The notes: a model not told the origin generated them from the letters alone. Counted from the stretch's first letter, positions 42,878-52,368 are shown. The stretch is 64,000 bases of DNA from JBCBKL01 sp038521825 (GCA_038521825.1 JBCBKL010000006.1:1-64000), one strand, 5' to 3'. Numbers and translations are program-made.

Positions 42878-45819
42878 TCGACCCGAACCAGTTCGATCGG
42901 ATCGCTGGCGCTCCATTCGCCGTATCGCGAAAGCTGATCAAAATCGCTTTCATCCTGATCAGATCGCATCGCGCGCCGTGCGGCAAATCCCTGATCAGGT
43001 TCCAGATATCGACAAAGCAGGGCGTCGAGCTTTGCAATCACCTCGGCAGGCGGTTCATCGGCCAATGGCGCGGCGCTTAGCTTTCCCTGACCACCAAGTC
43101 CGATAAACACCGCATCGCGAACAGGCCTGACACCCAAATCAACGATCCCGCCGTTTTCGAGGATCGCCGCTTCGACCAGAAGCTGCTTGTCGAAGTGACG
43201 TTGTTCCGGCCCGGTTGGAGGGGAACCGCTTTTGTAGTCATAGATGATTGCCTGACCGGCTTCATCCAGATCGATCCGGTCGGCGCGGCATTCGATTTCG
43301 ATACTGGACTTGGGCAAGGTCAGCGCGCCCTTTGCCTCGTTCTCCATCGCGACTGGCCGGGCTTGTTGTTGCCGGTCTTTCTCGCCTTCGACAAACCAAT
43401 CTGCGATCCGGTCCAGACGAGCGAGCCATACCGCGCGGGCGGTTGGCCAGGGTACGGTTTCGTCGAGCGTTTCGTGGGCAAGATGGAGAAAGTGATCGCG
43501 TTCAAGATTGCCGGCATCCTTCAGGATGGATCGCAAAAATCGTTCGAGGAAGAGGTGGTTGACGGTGCCCCGCTCCAATGCGCTGGGGCTTGGAACGAGC
43601 GGGTTTAGCGCCCTGAGCCTCAAGGAATGTCGCGCGTAGATCGCGTAAGGGTTGCGTATCAGCGTTTTGATTTCCGTGACGGCCAGCTTTCGCGGACGCG
43701 TCGCAACGGGTGGGCATGGGGCGGGTCGCGTCGCTCTTTCAATCGGATTACTCTGTTCGAGTTGTCGAACTTTGGCCAGCCAAACGTCGCCCCGCCCCGC
43801 CATGGCCTCCCATGCTGCTCGACCGCCTTGGTCTTCAAGGCCAGACATCAGGTTTTGCAGTCTGTTGATCCAGCGGGAAGGGACCGTTTCAGCCTCATCA
43901 GAGCGGACGGAACGCGTCAGCCAAACTTCGGGTGCCGCCACGGCTTGCTGATAATCGTGGGCGGCAAGGCCGATCCGGGCTTCGGGCAGCGGCAGACCAG
44001 CCTGTTGACGCATGTGGCGGTTTAACCATGGATCCGGATTTGGCGCTTCGGGCCACGTGCCTTCGTTTAAACCGCCGAGGATGACCAGATCGGCACCCTG
44101 CACCCGGGCCTCGAGCGTGCCCCAAATCATGATGCCGGGATAGGGCGTTTCTGCGTCGCGGACGACCTCCCGTGACAGCAAAGCGTTGATCAAATCATAG
44201 TATTCGACTCCGCTCAACCGGGCTCCGTGCTTGGCGTCGTCTGCCAGGGCCGTCATGACAGCCGCCGCCTTTTCACCGTCGTTTCGTGACCAAAGGCCGC
44301 TTTGTTCTGCGCGATGGCCACTGGCGAGTTCATTCGCTGTCGCAAGATGCAAATTAACCCAATATTCCAGTGGTAACTGCTGATCACAGTGCCGACCGCA
44401 GATGGAGGCCGTCACCCAATTTGCCCAGTCGACCATGTTCTCGACATCTTTGTGAGTGATCTTTTCCGCCGCTTCGATAATCTTGCCGGCCGTTGGGTAG
44501 GGCAGCCCGTCTCGACGCATTCGGAGCTCAAGCCGTTGGGTGTGAAGCTGGTGCACGTTCCGATCCGAACCCGAATGGGTCAGCGGATGTTTCAGCAAAG
44601 ACAGTAAGGCCTGCGCGTCAAGCCGATGCGCGAACAGACCTGCAATCTGTCGCAAGAACCGCCCCGGCGGTGACAGGTGTAGCGGCAAGCCTGCGCTGTC
44701 ATCAGGGATGACGCCCCATCGATCGAGTGCGGCCGCCACTTGGCGTGTCAGATTTCGATCCGGTGTGATGAGGGCGGCGCTTTGGCCTTCTTCGGCCGCT
44801 TGCCGTAGACGCATGGCGATGGCTAATGCCTCGGTTCGGGGGCGATCCGCGCAGAGTAGCGTAATGTCGGCTGTCGCAGCATCGTGATCCGTCAGTTCAG
44901 GCCCTTCCCGCCGCCACGCATCGGTGACCGGCGCGGGCCGCAATGACAAAGAAACAAGGCGGTTTCGTTCAGGTGATACCGGTTTTCTGTCGAGCCAGGT
45001 TCGGATCACAGTTGGGTCAACTCCCAGGGCGTCCCCAACCTTTTGGAACCTGAATTGTGAATGGTCGCATGCCGTGAGCGGGTCTTTGAGTTCGGACCAG
45101 ACTGCCTTGGATAAATAAAAATCGAAGCCAGGAAGGATCACCGCGCCATTGGGCAGAGAGGAAACGGCCTTCATCAGCATCAGCGTCGGAGCGCGCGAGC
45201 CGGTCGAGCCGGCAACGATAACTGGATTGAGGGAGGGCTTCTCTTTCCACCGTCTCGCCAAGTGTTCGATTAACTTTCTTTGACGGCCTTCAGGATCGGG
45301 TGCTGTCTGCGTCTCTTCGATGTAGCGGTTAGCGATATCGACAAAGGCCTTCGTATTTGTCCAATGTCCGGAAATCGAACCCACATCGATCTGGTTGATG
45401 GCGTCAGCATCAATGCCTTCGCTCTGCATTTCGTCAATCAAACTGGCAAGGCTGTCGGCCAGATCGAAGAGTGAGGAGCGTGGCGTCGGATTGTCGAGCT
45501 GATCTAGTAGCTTTTCGACCAGCTGCCTCAGCTCCAATCGGCGCCGCAGAAACGAATGCGATTGCGGCAGAAGAAAATCGGGGGCCAACGTGTCAAGGTC
45601 TGCGAAGGTCAGGATCTTGGGTAATAGTCGTGCCGGGCCGTCATCAAATAGCGCCGTCAGCCGCCTTGCCATTCGGCGTGTATTCACGATCAGTGTAACG
45701 CGCGCCCAAGCCTCGGGCGCTTCCCCACTTAGCCGCCGTTCGATCCCGTCGATGACTGCCCTGGCGAAGTCGACACCGGGTGGCAATCCAAACAGGCGGG
45801 GTTCATCCTTAAGAAACAT
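42874..45819 (-). CDS. addB: Double-strand break repair protein AddB
   Basis: A 981-aa partner of AddA. The N-terminal helicase-like part lacks a clear Walker A motif, as in alphaproteobacterial AddB, and contains GLNEGTWPEAPNPDPWL. The C-terminal RecB-type nuclease has AIIYDYKSGSPPTGPE and VTEIKTLIRNPYAIYARH. The ATG at 45819 (MFLKDEPRLFGLPPG) was chosen over the longer frame to 45942, which runs back through the upstream gene. No iron-sulfur cysteine cluster was obvious. Confidence 0.93.
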   Translation of the reverse strand: MFLKDEPRLFGLPPGVDFARAVIDGIERRLSGEAPEAWARVTLIVNTRRMARRLTALFDDGPARLLPKILTFADLDTLAPDFLLPQSHSFLRRRLELRQLVEKLLDQLDNPTPRSSLFDLADSLASLIDEMQSEGIDADAINQIDVGSISGHWTNTKAFVDIANRYIEETQTAPDPEGRQRKLIEHLARRWKEKPSLNPVIVAGSTGSRAPTLMLMKAVSSLPNGAVILPGFDFYLSKAVWSELKDPLTACDHSQFRFQKVGDALGVDPTVIRTWLDRKPVSPERNRLVSLSLRPAPVTDAWRREGPELTDHDAATADITLLCADRPRTEALAIAMRLRQAAEEGQSAALITPDRNLTRQVAAALDRWGVIPDDSAGLPLHLSPPGRFLRQIAGLFAHRLDAQALLSLLKHPLTHSGSDRNVHQLHTQRLELRMRRDGLPYPTAGKIIEAAEKITHKDVENMVDWANWVTASICGRHCDQQLPLEYWVNLHLATANELASGHRAEQSGLWSRNDGEKAAAVMTALADDAKHGARLSGVEYYDLINALLSREVVRDAETPYPGIMIWGTLEARVQGADLVILGGLNEGTWPEAPNPDPWLNRHMRQQAGLPLPEARIGLAAHDYQQAVAAPEVWLTRSVRSDEAETVPSRWINRLQNLMSGLEDQGGRAAWEAMAGRGDVWLAKVRQLEQSNPIERATRPAPCPPVATRPRKLAVTEIKTLIRNPYAIYARHSLRLRALNPLVPSPSALERGTVNHLFLERFLRSILKDAGNLERDHFLHLAHETLDETVPWPTARAVWLARLDRIADWFVEGEKDRQQQARPVAMENEAKGALTLPKSSIEIECRADRIDLDEAGQAIIYDYKSGSPPTGPEQRHFDKQLLVEAAILENGGIVDLGVRPVRDAVFIGLGGQGKLSAAPLADEPPAEVIAKLDALLCRYLEPDQGFAARRAMRSDQDESDFDQLSRYGEWSASDPIELVRVE

Positions 45820-46504
45820 TGGCGTTTCGCAGCATGTCTTCGGCCAATTCGATGTTGGCTGGTCGGCCGACGTCACACCATGATCCATCGTATTCCACAC
45901 CGTAGAGGTGCCCGTCGGCCATGATCTGATCCCAAACGACATTGAGAGAAAACGCTGGGTCTTTGATCTTGCGAAGCCGATCCGTCTTCATGATTTGTAC
46001 GCCGCCAAAGACCTGCGGACCCCCTCGGCGAAGGCGTCCGTCCGCCGCTATAGAAAAGTCTCCAGGCATCTCTCGACCAAGTACGTTGTCCATTGGGACA
46101 CATACCAGCAATGCCTCCATTTGCGCAGCGTCCCAGGCCTGAAGCGCATAGGTAATCGGATTGGTCCCCAGCCAAATGGCATCTGGGTTCACGGTAACAA
46201 CTGGACCTTCTCCAAGCATAGACAGGGCGTTTTTCAGCCCACCGCCAGTATCGAGAATGCATGGAGCTTCGACGACTGTCTTTACAGGAGAATTCGAGAG
46301 GTGCGCCTCAAGCATCTCGTGAAGGTGATGAAGGTTAACGACTATTCGCTGGGGTTTCGCTTCGGCTGCAAGAGCGAGTGCGCGGTCGATCAATGTTTGG
46401 CCGGCCACTTCCAGCAACGGCTTTGGCCGTTCGTCGGTGAGGGGCCGCATGCGCGTTCCGAACCCGGCCGCAAAGATCATCAGTGCATCGGGACGGTCGT
46501 GCAT
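45809..46504 (-). CDS. murU: Sugar-1-phosphate nucleotidyltransferase, MurU-like
   Basis: A 231-aa nucleotidyltransferase. The NTP-binding motif is MIFAAGFGTRMRPLTDERPK; LDTGGGLKNAL and the C-terminal SWCDVGRPANIEL follow. Beside an AmgK-like kinase it is best read as MurU, which makes UDP-MurNAc from MurNAc-1-phosphate in the peptidoglycan-recycling bypass that confers fosfomycin tolerance; the assignment rests on context. It overlaps amgK by 25 bp. Confidence 0.85.
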   Translation of the reverse strand: MHDRPDALMIFAAGFGTRMRPLTDERPKPLLEVAGQTLIDRALALAAEAKPQRIVVNLHHLHEMLEAHLSNSPVKTVVEAPCILDTGGGLKNALSMLGEGPVVTVNPDAIWLGTNPITYALQAWDAAQMEALLVCVPMDNVLGREMPGDFSIAADGRLRRGGPQVFGGVQIMKTDRLRKIKDPAFSLNVVWDQIMADGHLYGVEYDGSWCDVGRPANIELAEDMLRNANVS

Positions 46505-47499
46505 GGCTCTCTTAGCGGGTCGAGGACCGCTTTGTCAGGCGCTGGAAGGTATTTGAAAACTTGCGGTTTAATTGGCTCAAGTCCTGGGTGTTTTAGGCAT
46601 GTTTCGATGTGGCTCCATACCCGTGGGATGAATTCAACATAGCGGGGTTTGCCATGGGAAATGGCCAGCCGGGCAAACACTCCTAAGATCCTGAGATTTC
46701 GTTGAAGCCCGAGGGCCGCACACGCGAAGCGGAACTCGTCCTCATCCGCGCCCGAGCTAGTCACGTATCGGTTGATCATATCTTGTTGCAGCGATGGTGG
46801 AACGTCACGACGGGCGTCTTGCAAGATGGAAACCAAGTCATAGGCCGGGTGGCCCAACAAAGCGTCCTGAAAATCCAAGAGACCAACCCGCGCGATGCCG
46901 TCACGCTCGGGCAACCAGATCAGATTGTCCGCGTGATAATCACGCTGGATAAGAACGCCGGGTACGCGATCGAGAGGCACCAGCAGCTCTTTCAGATCCC
47001 GTTCGAAACGGCTTCGCACGCTTTGGTCGACTGCGCCTGCGGCGCCGCGCGCATACCAGTCGAATGCAAGCAGGGCCAGTTCAGTCATGAGGGTTGCGTC
47101 ATAGCGCGGCAGCCTGGGAGCGGCAGAGCGGTGCAACGTGACCAGAACGTCGACCGCCGCCTCATATAGCATCGTTTCCATCGATGAATTCTCGACCAGC
47201 ACATTGCTGAAAAGATCGTCACCCAGATCTTCGAGCAGTAGAAAGCCGTTTACGGGATCTTCAGCAAGGATCTTGGGGGCGGAAAACCCCAAGTTCTTGA
47301 GATGTTGCGCGATCCTGACAAATGGTCCGACATCCTCGCCCTTTTCGGGGGGCGCATCCATGAGAATGCAGGTCTCTGTCGGCTTGATCAGGCGGTCGTA
47401 TCTCCGGTTTGACGCATCTCCAGCGACAGGCACGGTCTCAGCCTTTGCCCAGTCATTCTTATCGATAAAGGTTCGCCTTTGCGCATCGCGATCAGTCAC
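46480..47499 (-). CDS. amgK: Anomeric MurNAc/GlcNAc kinase, AmgK-like phosphotransferase
   Basis: A 339-aa aminoglycoside-phosphotransferase-fold kinase. The catalytic loop is LIQRDYHADNLIW (HxDxxxxN variant) and the metal motif LLDFQDALLGHPAYDL. It would phosphorylate recycled amino sugars at C1 for MurU. It starts with GTG at 47499 within the end of tsaE. Function is inferred from fold plus the neighbouring nucleotidyltransferase. Confidence 0.83.
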   Translation of the reverse strand: MTDRDAQRRTFIDKNDWAKAETVPVAGDASNRRYDRLIKPTETCILMDAPPEKGEDVGPFVRIAQHLKNLGFSAPKILAEDPVNGFLLLEDLGDDLFSNVLVENSSMETMLYEAAVDVLVTLHRSAAPRLPRYDATLMTELALLAFDWYARGAAGAVDQSVRSRFERDLKELLVPLDRVPGVLIQRDYHADNLIWLPERDGIARVGLLDFQDALLGHPAYDLVSILQDARRDVPPSLQQDMINRYVTSSGADEDEFRFACAALGLQRNLRILGVFARLAISHGKPRYVEFIPRVWSHIETCLKHPGLEPIKPQVFKYLPAPDKAVLDPLREPCTTVPMH

Positions 47500-47968
47500 A
47501 GATCAGATCTCCAATCGCTTCTTGCCAGGCCGGATCCGTCGAGCTCAGTGTGATGTCGCGAGTATCGTCCCTCGCTGCTTGTTGCAAACCAATTTCCAAG
47601 GCGTGCTTGGGATGGAATGGCCCCAACCGGTCAGGCCATTCGATGATGCAGATATCGTGATCCAGCGCTTCTGTCAGGCCAAGCTCCTCGATCTCGGACA
47701 ACGACGAGAGCCGGTAGAGATCGACGTGCCAGAGGTCGCCCTTGTCGGTTTCATAAGTCTGAACGATCGTAAACGTCGGTGACGGGACGTCTTCGGGTTC
47801 CGATAGAATTGATCGAATAAGACTTCTGGCGAGGTGGGATTTTCCGGCACCAACCGGGCCGCTGAGAAGCACTGACATTCCGGGCCGCAACACATCGCCG
47901 AGCCGTACTGCCAAGGCGGTGACGTCCGCTTGGGTTTGCTGCCTAAGTTCGGTTGATTGCCCGCTCAT
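47492..47968 (-). CDS. tsaE: tRNA threonylcarbamoyladenosine biosynthesis ATPase TsaE
   Basis: A 158-aa ATPase needed for t6A37 in tRNA. The P-loop reads SGPVGAGKSHLARSLI (Ser-His instead of the common Thr-Thr after the lysine), followed by VPSPTFTIVQTYE and LWHVDLYRLS, the family signature. First of the tsaE-amgK-murU-addB-addA series, 44 bp downstream of the PAS gene. Confidence 0.92.
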   Translation of the reverse strand: MSGQSTELRQQTQADVTALAVRLGDVLRPGMSVLLSGPVGAGKSHLARSLIRSILSEPEDVPSPTFTIVQTYETDKGDLWHVDLYRLSSLSEIEELGLTEALDHDICIIEWPDRLGPFHPKHALEIGLQQAARDDTRDITLSSTDPAWQEAIGDLICD

Positions 47969-48012
47969 GTTGGCAAGTTACTGTGCCGAAGGGCAGCCGC
48001 AAGTTCAAACGA

Positions 48013-49545
48013 TCAGGCGTCGCTTTCTTCAACCATGGGGATCGATGCGTCCAAATCGGCCGTTGGTTCCTTAAATCGAACCACGGTGGCGCCCGTGGCG
48101 ATGGGAGTCAGGCACAGCATCAGACTTCTGCTCGCACCAAACTTGATGTTGGACACCCAAGGAACTCGCTCCGTCACTCGAAGGACGAAGTCCCTCACCT
48201 CGTCCCAATCCGTTCCTCGGTCGCTTTGTTCGTTCCAGACTGAGATGGCGTCGTGGATTGTGATATCGGCAAAGCTCGTGTCCGGATCCTGCTTCCACAA
48301 AGTCCGATAGGCTGCGTTGCAGAACGCCAGCACGCCCGCAGACGTGAAGACCGCGATCCCATCTTCGAGGGTGTCCAGAAGAGACTGACCCAGCTCGAGT
48401 TCGGCGCGGAAGTTGCGGGTCAGCGATACCTCAGCAGTTACGTCTTCGATAAGAAATGCGATGGCCCCATCGGGATGCGGTCGACCCGTCACTCGATAAG
48501 TCTGCCCTGTCGGCAATGTCCATGTTTCCTGATGATGACCATCGGATGCCGCTGCGATGAGATCCGAGATTTTTTGCCGCCAATCGGCATAATTCTTTGG
48601 CTCTGGCATCATCCGTTTGTCGCGAAGGCGGTCAAAAAAGCTGAGCATATCAGGCCGGCTACTTAGAACCTCGGGTGGCAACGATGTCAGATCAACAAGG
48701 GCCGGGTTGAACAGGGCGAGGCGTTGTTCACGGTCAAAGATGGCAAGCCCGATGGATAGCTGCGCAAACGTCTTGGCCAACGTCTGAACAAAGTTGCGTT
48801 GAGCGATGTCCGCTTTGATGACCGCGCTGATGTCGATTGCGTGAAAGACCACGCCGCTTTCGCAGATCGAAGCCGTTATGTCATACCAGAGCGATTGGTC
48901 CGAACCATTTTTCGTCGTCGATGTGCGCGTATTGAGCGGTGGATTGGGATTTTTGGACAGATCAGCAAAGAGCGGAAATTGAGGATCAGAATCCTTCCCC
49001 TTTGCGATCTTGTACAGATCCTCATATGCCGTGTTGTTCCATTCCACCTGCCCGTCGCCGCCCATGAGCCAGATCGGATGAGGCGCAGTTTCTGCGGCTG
49101 CGGTGAGCGATGTCACCTGCCGCTTCAATGCGTCGATTTGATACTGATTTGTTGGATCGGGCGCCGAGGCGTTCAGGACGCTTACGCGTGTCATACCGTC
49201 CGTCCGGGTGATCGAAACACTGCCCGTTTTGCCATCCCCAGCCGGCTTTAGGGTCAACGACTCGCCATCGACGATTTCCCCACAATGCGGAAAGTCGGGA
49301 AAACGGGGTAGAAACGTTTTTCGCAGAGCATCCCAATCATGCGGGGCCGCGTGATCCTGCAGTATCTTGCGCCCATGTCTGTCCGCATGCTCAAGGTCCG
49401 GACCCTTGAACAGAAACGCAACCTCGGCTTGATCAGACAGGTCGACGCGCATCTCGGGTCTTGCGGGTTGGGACAAGACAAATACGGCAAATGCTGATGC
49501 GCCGATCACGAATACCAGGATTGTGACAACGTCGAGAGCGGTCAC
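48013..49545 (-). CDS. divL: PAS-domain membrane protein without kinase domain, probable DivL
   Basis: A 510-aa protein, GTG start. It has one N-terminal transmembrane helix (VVTILVFVIGASAFAVFVL), then tandem PAS-like domains around residues 150-240 (PIWLMGGDGQVEWNNTAYED), 265-370 (GLAIFDREQRLALFNPAL) and 385-480 (LEDGIAVFTSAGVLAFCNAA). No DHp H-box and no ATP-binding N/G boxes follow; the protein simply ends. In Rhodobacter capsulatus DivL is described as a PAS protein acting on the CckA-ChpT-CtrA relay, and in other alphaproteobacteria divL precedes tsaE-kinase-nucleotidyltransferase-addBA, the order seen here. A perfect CtrA box lies 50 bp upstream. The identity is inferred from these points. 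Confidence 0.7.
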   Translation of the reverse strand: MTALDVVTILVFVIGASAFAVFVLSQPARPEMRVDLSDQAEVAFLFKGPDLEHADRHGRKILQDHAAPHDWDALRKTFLPRFPDFPHCGEIVDGESLTLKPAGDGKTGSVSITRTDGMTRVSVLNASAPDPTNQYQIDALKRQVTSLTAAAETAPHPIWLMGGDGQVEWNNTAYEDLYKIAKGKDSDPQFPLFADLSKNPNPPLNTRTSTTKNGSDQSLWYDITASICESGVVFHAIDISAVIKADIAQRNFVQTLAKTFAQLSIGLAIFDREQRLALFNPALVDLTSLPPEVLSSRPDMLSFFDRLRDKRMMPEPKNYADWRQKISDLIAAASDGHHQETWTLPTGQTYRVTGRPHPDGAIAFLIEDVTAEVSLTRNFRAELELGQSLLDTLEDGIAVFTSAGVLAFCNAAYRTLWKQDPDTSFADITIHDAISVWNEQSDRGTDWDEVRDFVLRVTERVPWVSNIKFGASRSLMLCLTPIATGATVVRFKEPTADLDASIPMVEESDA

Positions 49546-49594
49546 TGTCGGCAGCCTCTGTTGACCAAACAGCCTAAACCTTTGCTAAATATCG

Positions 49595-49609
49595 TTAAAA
49601 ATTGGTTAA
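49595..49609. promoter_or_regulatory. CtrA-binding motif upstream of the divL-like gene
   Basis: TTAA-N7-TTAA, an exact match to the CtrA consensus (TTAAAAATTGGTTAA), in the 73-bp gap between regB and the PAS gene. It lies about 50 bp from the GTG start, a normal promoter position. The motif is short, so chance occurrence is possible, but it is intergenic. Confidence 0.55.
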
Positions 49610-49618
49610 TTGCCGAGA

Positions 49619-51019
49619 TCATTCGGCCACAATCTGCTGGTTTTCACCCAGGGGAACAGGGTACGCACCATCTCGTGCATCAATGGTTTCCCTCGGCCAG
49701 ATAACCTCGACGATGGCGCCGATCTTTGAGCTTGGGGATCCATCCCCTGAATACGGGTTCGTACCGTTGGCAAAAGACAACTCGGCGCCGGATCGTTCCA
49801 GAAGTGTTTTGGCAATGAACAGACCTAGACCCATCCCCATGTATTCGGGTCGCTGAACTGAATCGACGCTGGACCTGCGGCGGCGCACGAACGGGTCGCC
49901 AATGCGTCCAAGCAGATGGGGCGGAAATCCCTGGCCGTCATCCATGATACGCAGCGAAATCGCATCTGCCGTCCAATGCGCCTCGATCCACACTGTGGTT
50001 CCGGCAAAATCGACCGCATTCTGAACGAGGTTCCGTAAGCCGTGAATGATTTCCGGTTTTCTCAGGATGCTCGGCTGTTCGATCTGATCACCAGCCTCTG
50101 GGTCTAGCGTATATTTGATGACCTTGCCGCGGTCTGCGTGCGGTGCTGCTGCTTCGTGAACCACGCTCATTAGTGGTGCTTGCCGGAGGTGTAAGTCATC
50201 TTTACCGGCGCGACCCATATCGCGAAGGATATCGCGGCAGCGATCGGCCTGCTCGCGGATCAGTTCGGCATCTTCGCGGAGCTCGGGTCGATCGTCGAGT
50301 TCTTCGATCAGTTCGGCGCTTGTCAGCTTGATCGTTGCAAGCGGCGTACCAAGCTCATGCGCAGCCGCAGCGACGACCCCACCCAGATCGGTTAGCTTCT
50401 GTTCACGCGCGAGCGCCATCTGCGTAGCCGACAATGCATCGGCCATCGAATGCATCTCGGATGTCACCCGGCGCGAATAGGCACCTATGAAACAAATCGC
50501 GATGACAAGGGCAGTCCAATTCCCGAAAACGAAGATGTCCGGCATCCTGAGAATAAAGCCCTGCTCGGTCCGAAGTGGAAGATGGTATTCCGACAACAGC
50601 GTCACAAGCGTTATCGCGGTTCCGCCCAGTAGCAGGGTAGAGCGTGTCGTCAGAACAGCAGCCGAGATACTGACGGGGCCAAGCAGCAGCAATGCAAACG
50701 GATTATGCAGGCCACCCGTAAGGAATAAAAGAAACCCAAGTTGCAGTAGGTCGAACATGACCATCAACAGGTTCTCAGTTTCGCTGAGCCGCTTGTTTTC
50801 AGGAAATACGAAGATCGCGATCAGGTTACCGATTACCGAAACCCCAACCGCTAGGTAACAAAGACCGATCTCAAGCTGCAGGCCGTACAGTCTCTGTGCC
50901 ACGGTCAGCGCAACGAGCTGACCGACGATAGCAACCCAGCGCAACAAGATCAGCGTGCGCAGCCTGATCCAGCTGGATCGCTGCTGCCCCGTCAAAAGGT
51001 CGAGATCTGATTGAGCCAT
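49619..51019 (-). CDS. regB: Redox-sensing membrane histidine kinase RegB (PrrB)
   Basis: A 466-aa sensor kinase of the global redox system. Six transmembrane helices lie in residues ~20-182, with the ubiquinone-binding motif GGLHNPF at 102-108. The H-box is AAAAHELGTPLATIK with His221; redox-active Cys261 (EQADRCRDIL) matches Cys265 of the R. capsulatus protein, with the same offset as the His. N box LVQNAVDFA and G boxes DDGQGFPP and GMGLGLFIAK are intact. The ATG at 51019 is used. Divergent from senC. It senses quinone redox state and phosphorylates RegA. Confidence 0.96.
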   Translation of the reverse strand: MAQSDLDLLTGQQRSSWIRLRTLILLRWVAIVGQLVALTVAQRLYGLQLEIGLCYLAVGVSVIGNLIAIFVFPENKRLSETENLLMVMFDLLQLGFLLFLTGGLHNPFALLLLGPVSISAAVLTTRSTLLLGGTAITLVTLLSEYHLPLRTEQGFILRMPDIFVFGNWTALVIAICFIGAYSRRVTSEMHSMADALSATQMALAREQKLTDLGGVVAAAAHELGTPLATIKLTSAELIEELDDRPELREDAELIREQADRCRDILRDMGRAGKDDLHLRQAPLMSVVHEAAAPHADRGKVIKYTLDPEAGDQIEQPSILRKPEIIHGLRNLVQNAVDFAGTTVWIEAHWTADAISLRIMDDGQGFPPHLLGRIGDPFVRRRRSSVDSVQRPEYMGMGLGLFIAKTLLERSGAELSFANGTNPYSGDGSPSSKIGAIVEVIWPRETIDARDGAYPVPLGENQQIVAE

Positions 51020-51107
51020 TATGTCACGACACGATCTGTTGATCTTGGAACGGTCACCGGGATGCGTATCTAGGGACCAAAGCGTATTGCCTGTTCGGAG
51101 GATAGAG

Positions 51108-51716
51108 ATGATGCGGATGTTCGCAAGTCTGGCCATTTTGGCCGTGATCGGTGGTTTGGGCACAACCTGGGTTCTAACCCGCGGCGGCGATGACGAATTT
51201 GCGCAATGTACAGGTGGAGCGATCGCGGGTGGGGATATTGGTGGTCCCTTCACCCTGGTGAACAGCGCTGGCGACACGGTTACAGATGCCGATGTGATAA
51301 CAGAGCCGAGCCTCGTCTACTTCGGCTATACGTTCTGCCCTGATGTCTGTCCCCTGGATACGGCCCGCAATGCAGAGGTCGTGGATCTTCTGGCTGAAAA
51401 GGGTCATTCAACCACACCTGTTTTCATTTCGATCGACCCAAGCCGCGACACACCTGAAGTTGTTGGCGACTTTGCCTTTAACCTGCATGAAAAGATGATT
51501 GGCTTGACCGGTTCGCCGGAACAGGTCGCGGCGGCGAGTGCGGCATATAGGACATATTACAAGGCTCAACCGGCTGATGACGAATATTATCTGGTCGACC
51601 ACTCGACCTTCACCTATCTAGTGCTGCCCGAGCATGGCTTTGTCGATTTCTTCCGTCGCGATGTCAGTGCGGAACAAATGGCAGAGCGTGTGAGTTGCTT
51701 TATCGACGCAACCTAG
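51108..51716 (+). CDS. senC: SCO/SenC (PrrC) copper chaperone-like thioredoxin-fold protein
   Basis: A 202-aa membrane-anchored periplasmic protein. The N-terminal anchor is MFASLAILAVIGGLGTTWVL; the copper-binding motif FCPDVCP (CxxxC) lies in YFGYTFCPDVCPLD, with the distal histidine in LVDHSTFTYL. It helps assemble the CuA site of cytochrome oxidase and, in Rhodobacter, affects signalling to RegB. A GGAGG ribosome site precedes the ATG at 51108 (a second ATG follows directly). It shares an 88-bp divergent promoter region with regB. Confidence 0.94.
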   Translation: MMRMFASLAILAVIGGLGTTWVLTRGGDDEFAQCTGGAIAGGDIGGPFTLVNSAGDTVTDADVITEPSLVYFGYTFCPDVCPLDTARNAEVVDLLAEKGHSTTPVFISIDPSRDTPEVVGDFAFNLHEKMIGLTGSPEQVAAASAAYRTYYKAQPADDEYYLVDHSTFTYLVLPEHGFVDFFRRDVSAEQMAERVSCFIDAT

Positions 51717-51813
51717 CGGACGAACCTCGCTATGCCGGTTTGACGCAATGCCTCATCGGGGCCATAGTCAACCCTCAGAAAACCCATGAGAATTGGGAAC
51801 CGGAGGAGAACGA

Positions 51814-52368
51814 ATGCCGGACACAGCCCTGACCGAGATTGGCGAGGACAAATCGCTTCTGTTGGTCGATGATGACGAACCGTTTCTGCGCAGGCTAGCC
51901 AAGGCGATGGAAAAGCGCGGTTTCGAAATCGAAACCGCGTCGTCAGTTGCAGGTGGCAAGGCCATCGCGACCGCAAGACCGCCGGCATTTGCCGTTGTCG
52001 ATTTACGCCTCGAAGACGGCAATGGACTGGACGTCGTCGAAGTCCTTCGTGAACGGCGGCCCGACGCGCGGGTCGTGGTGCTCACGGGCTACGGTGCAAT
52101 CGCCACTGCAGTGGCCGCGGTTAAGATTGGTGCAACCGACTATCTGTCAAAACCTGCCGATGCGACCGATATCATGAACGCGCTTCTGGCACGGGGCGAT
52201 GAAATGCCGCCACCGCCGGAAAATCCGATGAGCGCAGATCGCGTTCGGTGGGAACACATCCAGCGTGTTTACGAACTGTGCGACCGCAACGTCAGCGAAA
52301 CAGCCCGGCGCCTGAACATGCATCGGCGAACGCTGCAGCGGATCCTGGCAAAGCGATCACCGCGCTAA
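51814..52368 (+). CDS. regA: Global redox response regulator RegA (PrrA)
   Basis: A 184-aa response regulator. The receiver has LLLVDDDEPF, phospho-acceptor Asp63 in AVVDLRLEDGNG and YLSKPADA. A proline linker (MPPPPENP) joins it to a Fis-type helix-turn-helix (NVSETARRLNMHRRTLQRIL). Length, Asp63 and linker match the RegA/PrrA/ActR family exactly. GGAGGAG precedes the ATG at 51814. It would control photosynthesis genes such as the bch cluster in this window, plus carbon fixation and respiration genes. Confidence 0.97.
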   Translation: MPDTALTEIGEDKSLLLVDDDEPFLRRLAKAMEKRGFEIETASSVAGGKAIATARPPAFAVVDLRLEDGNGLDVVEVLRERRPDARVVVLTGYGAIATAVAAVKIGATDYLSKPADATDIMNALLARGDEMPPPPENPMSADRVRWEHIQRVYELCDRNVSETARRLNMHRRTLQRILAKRSPR

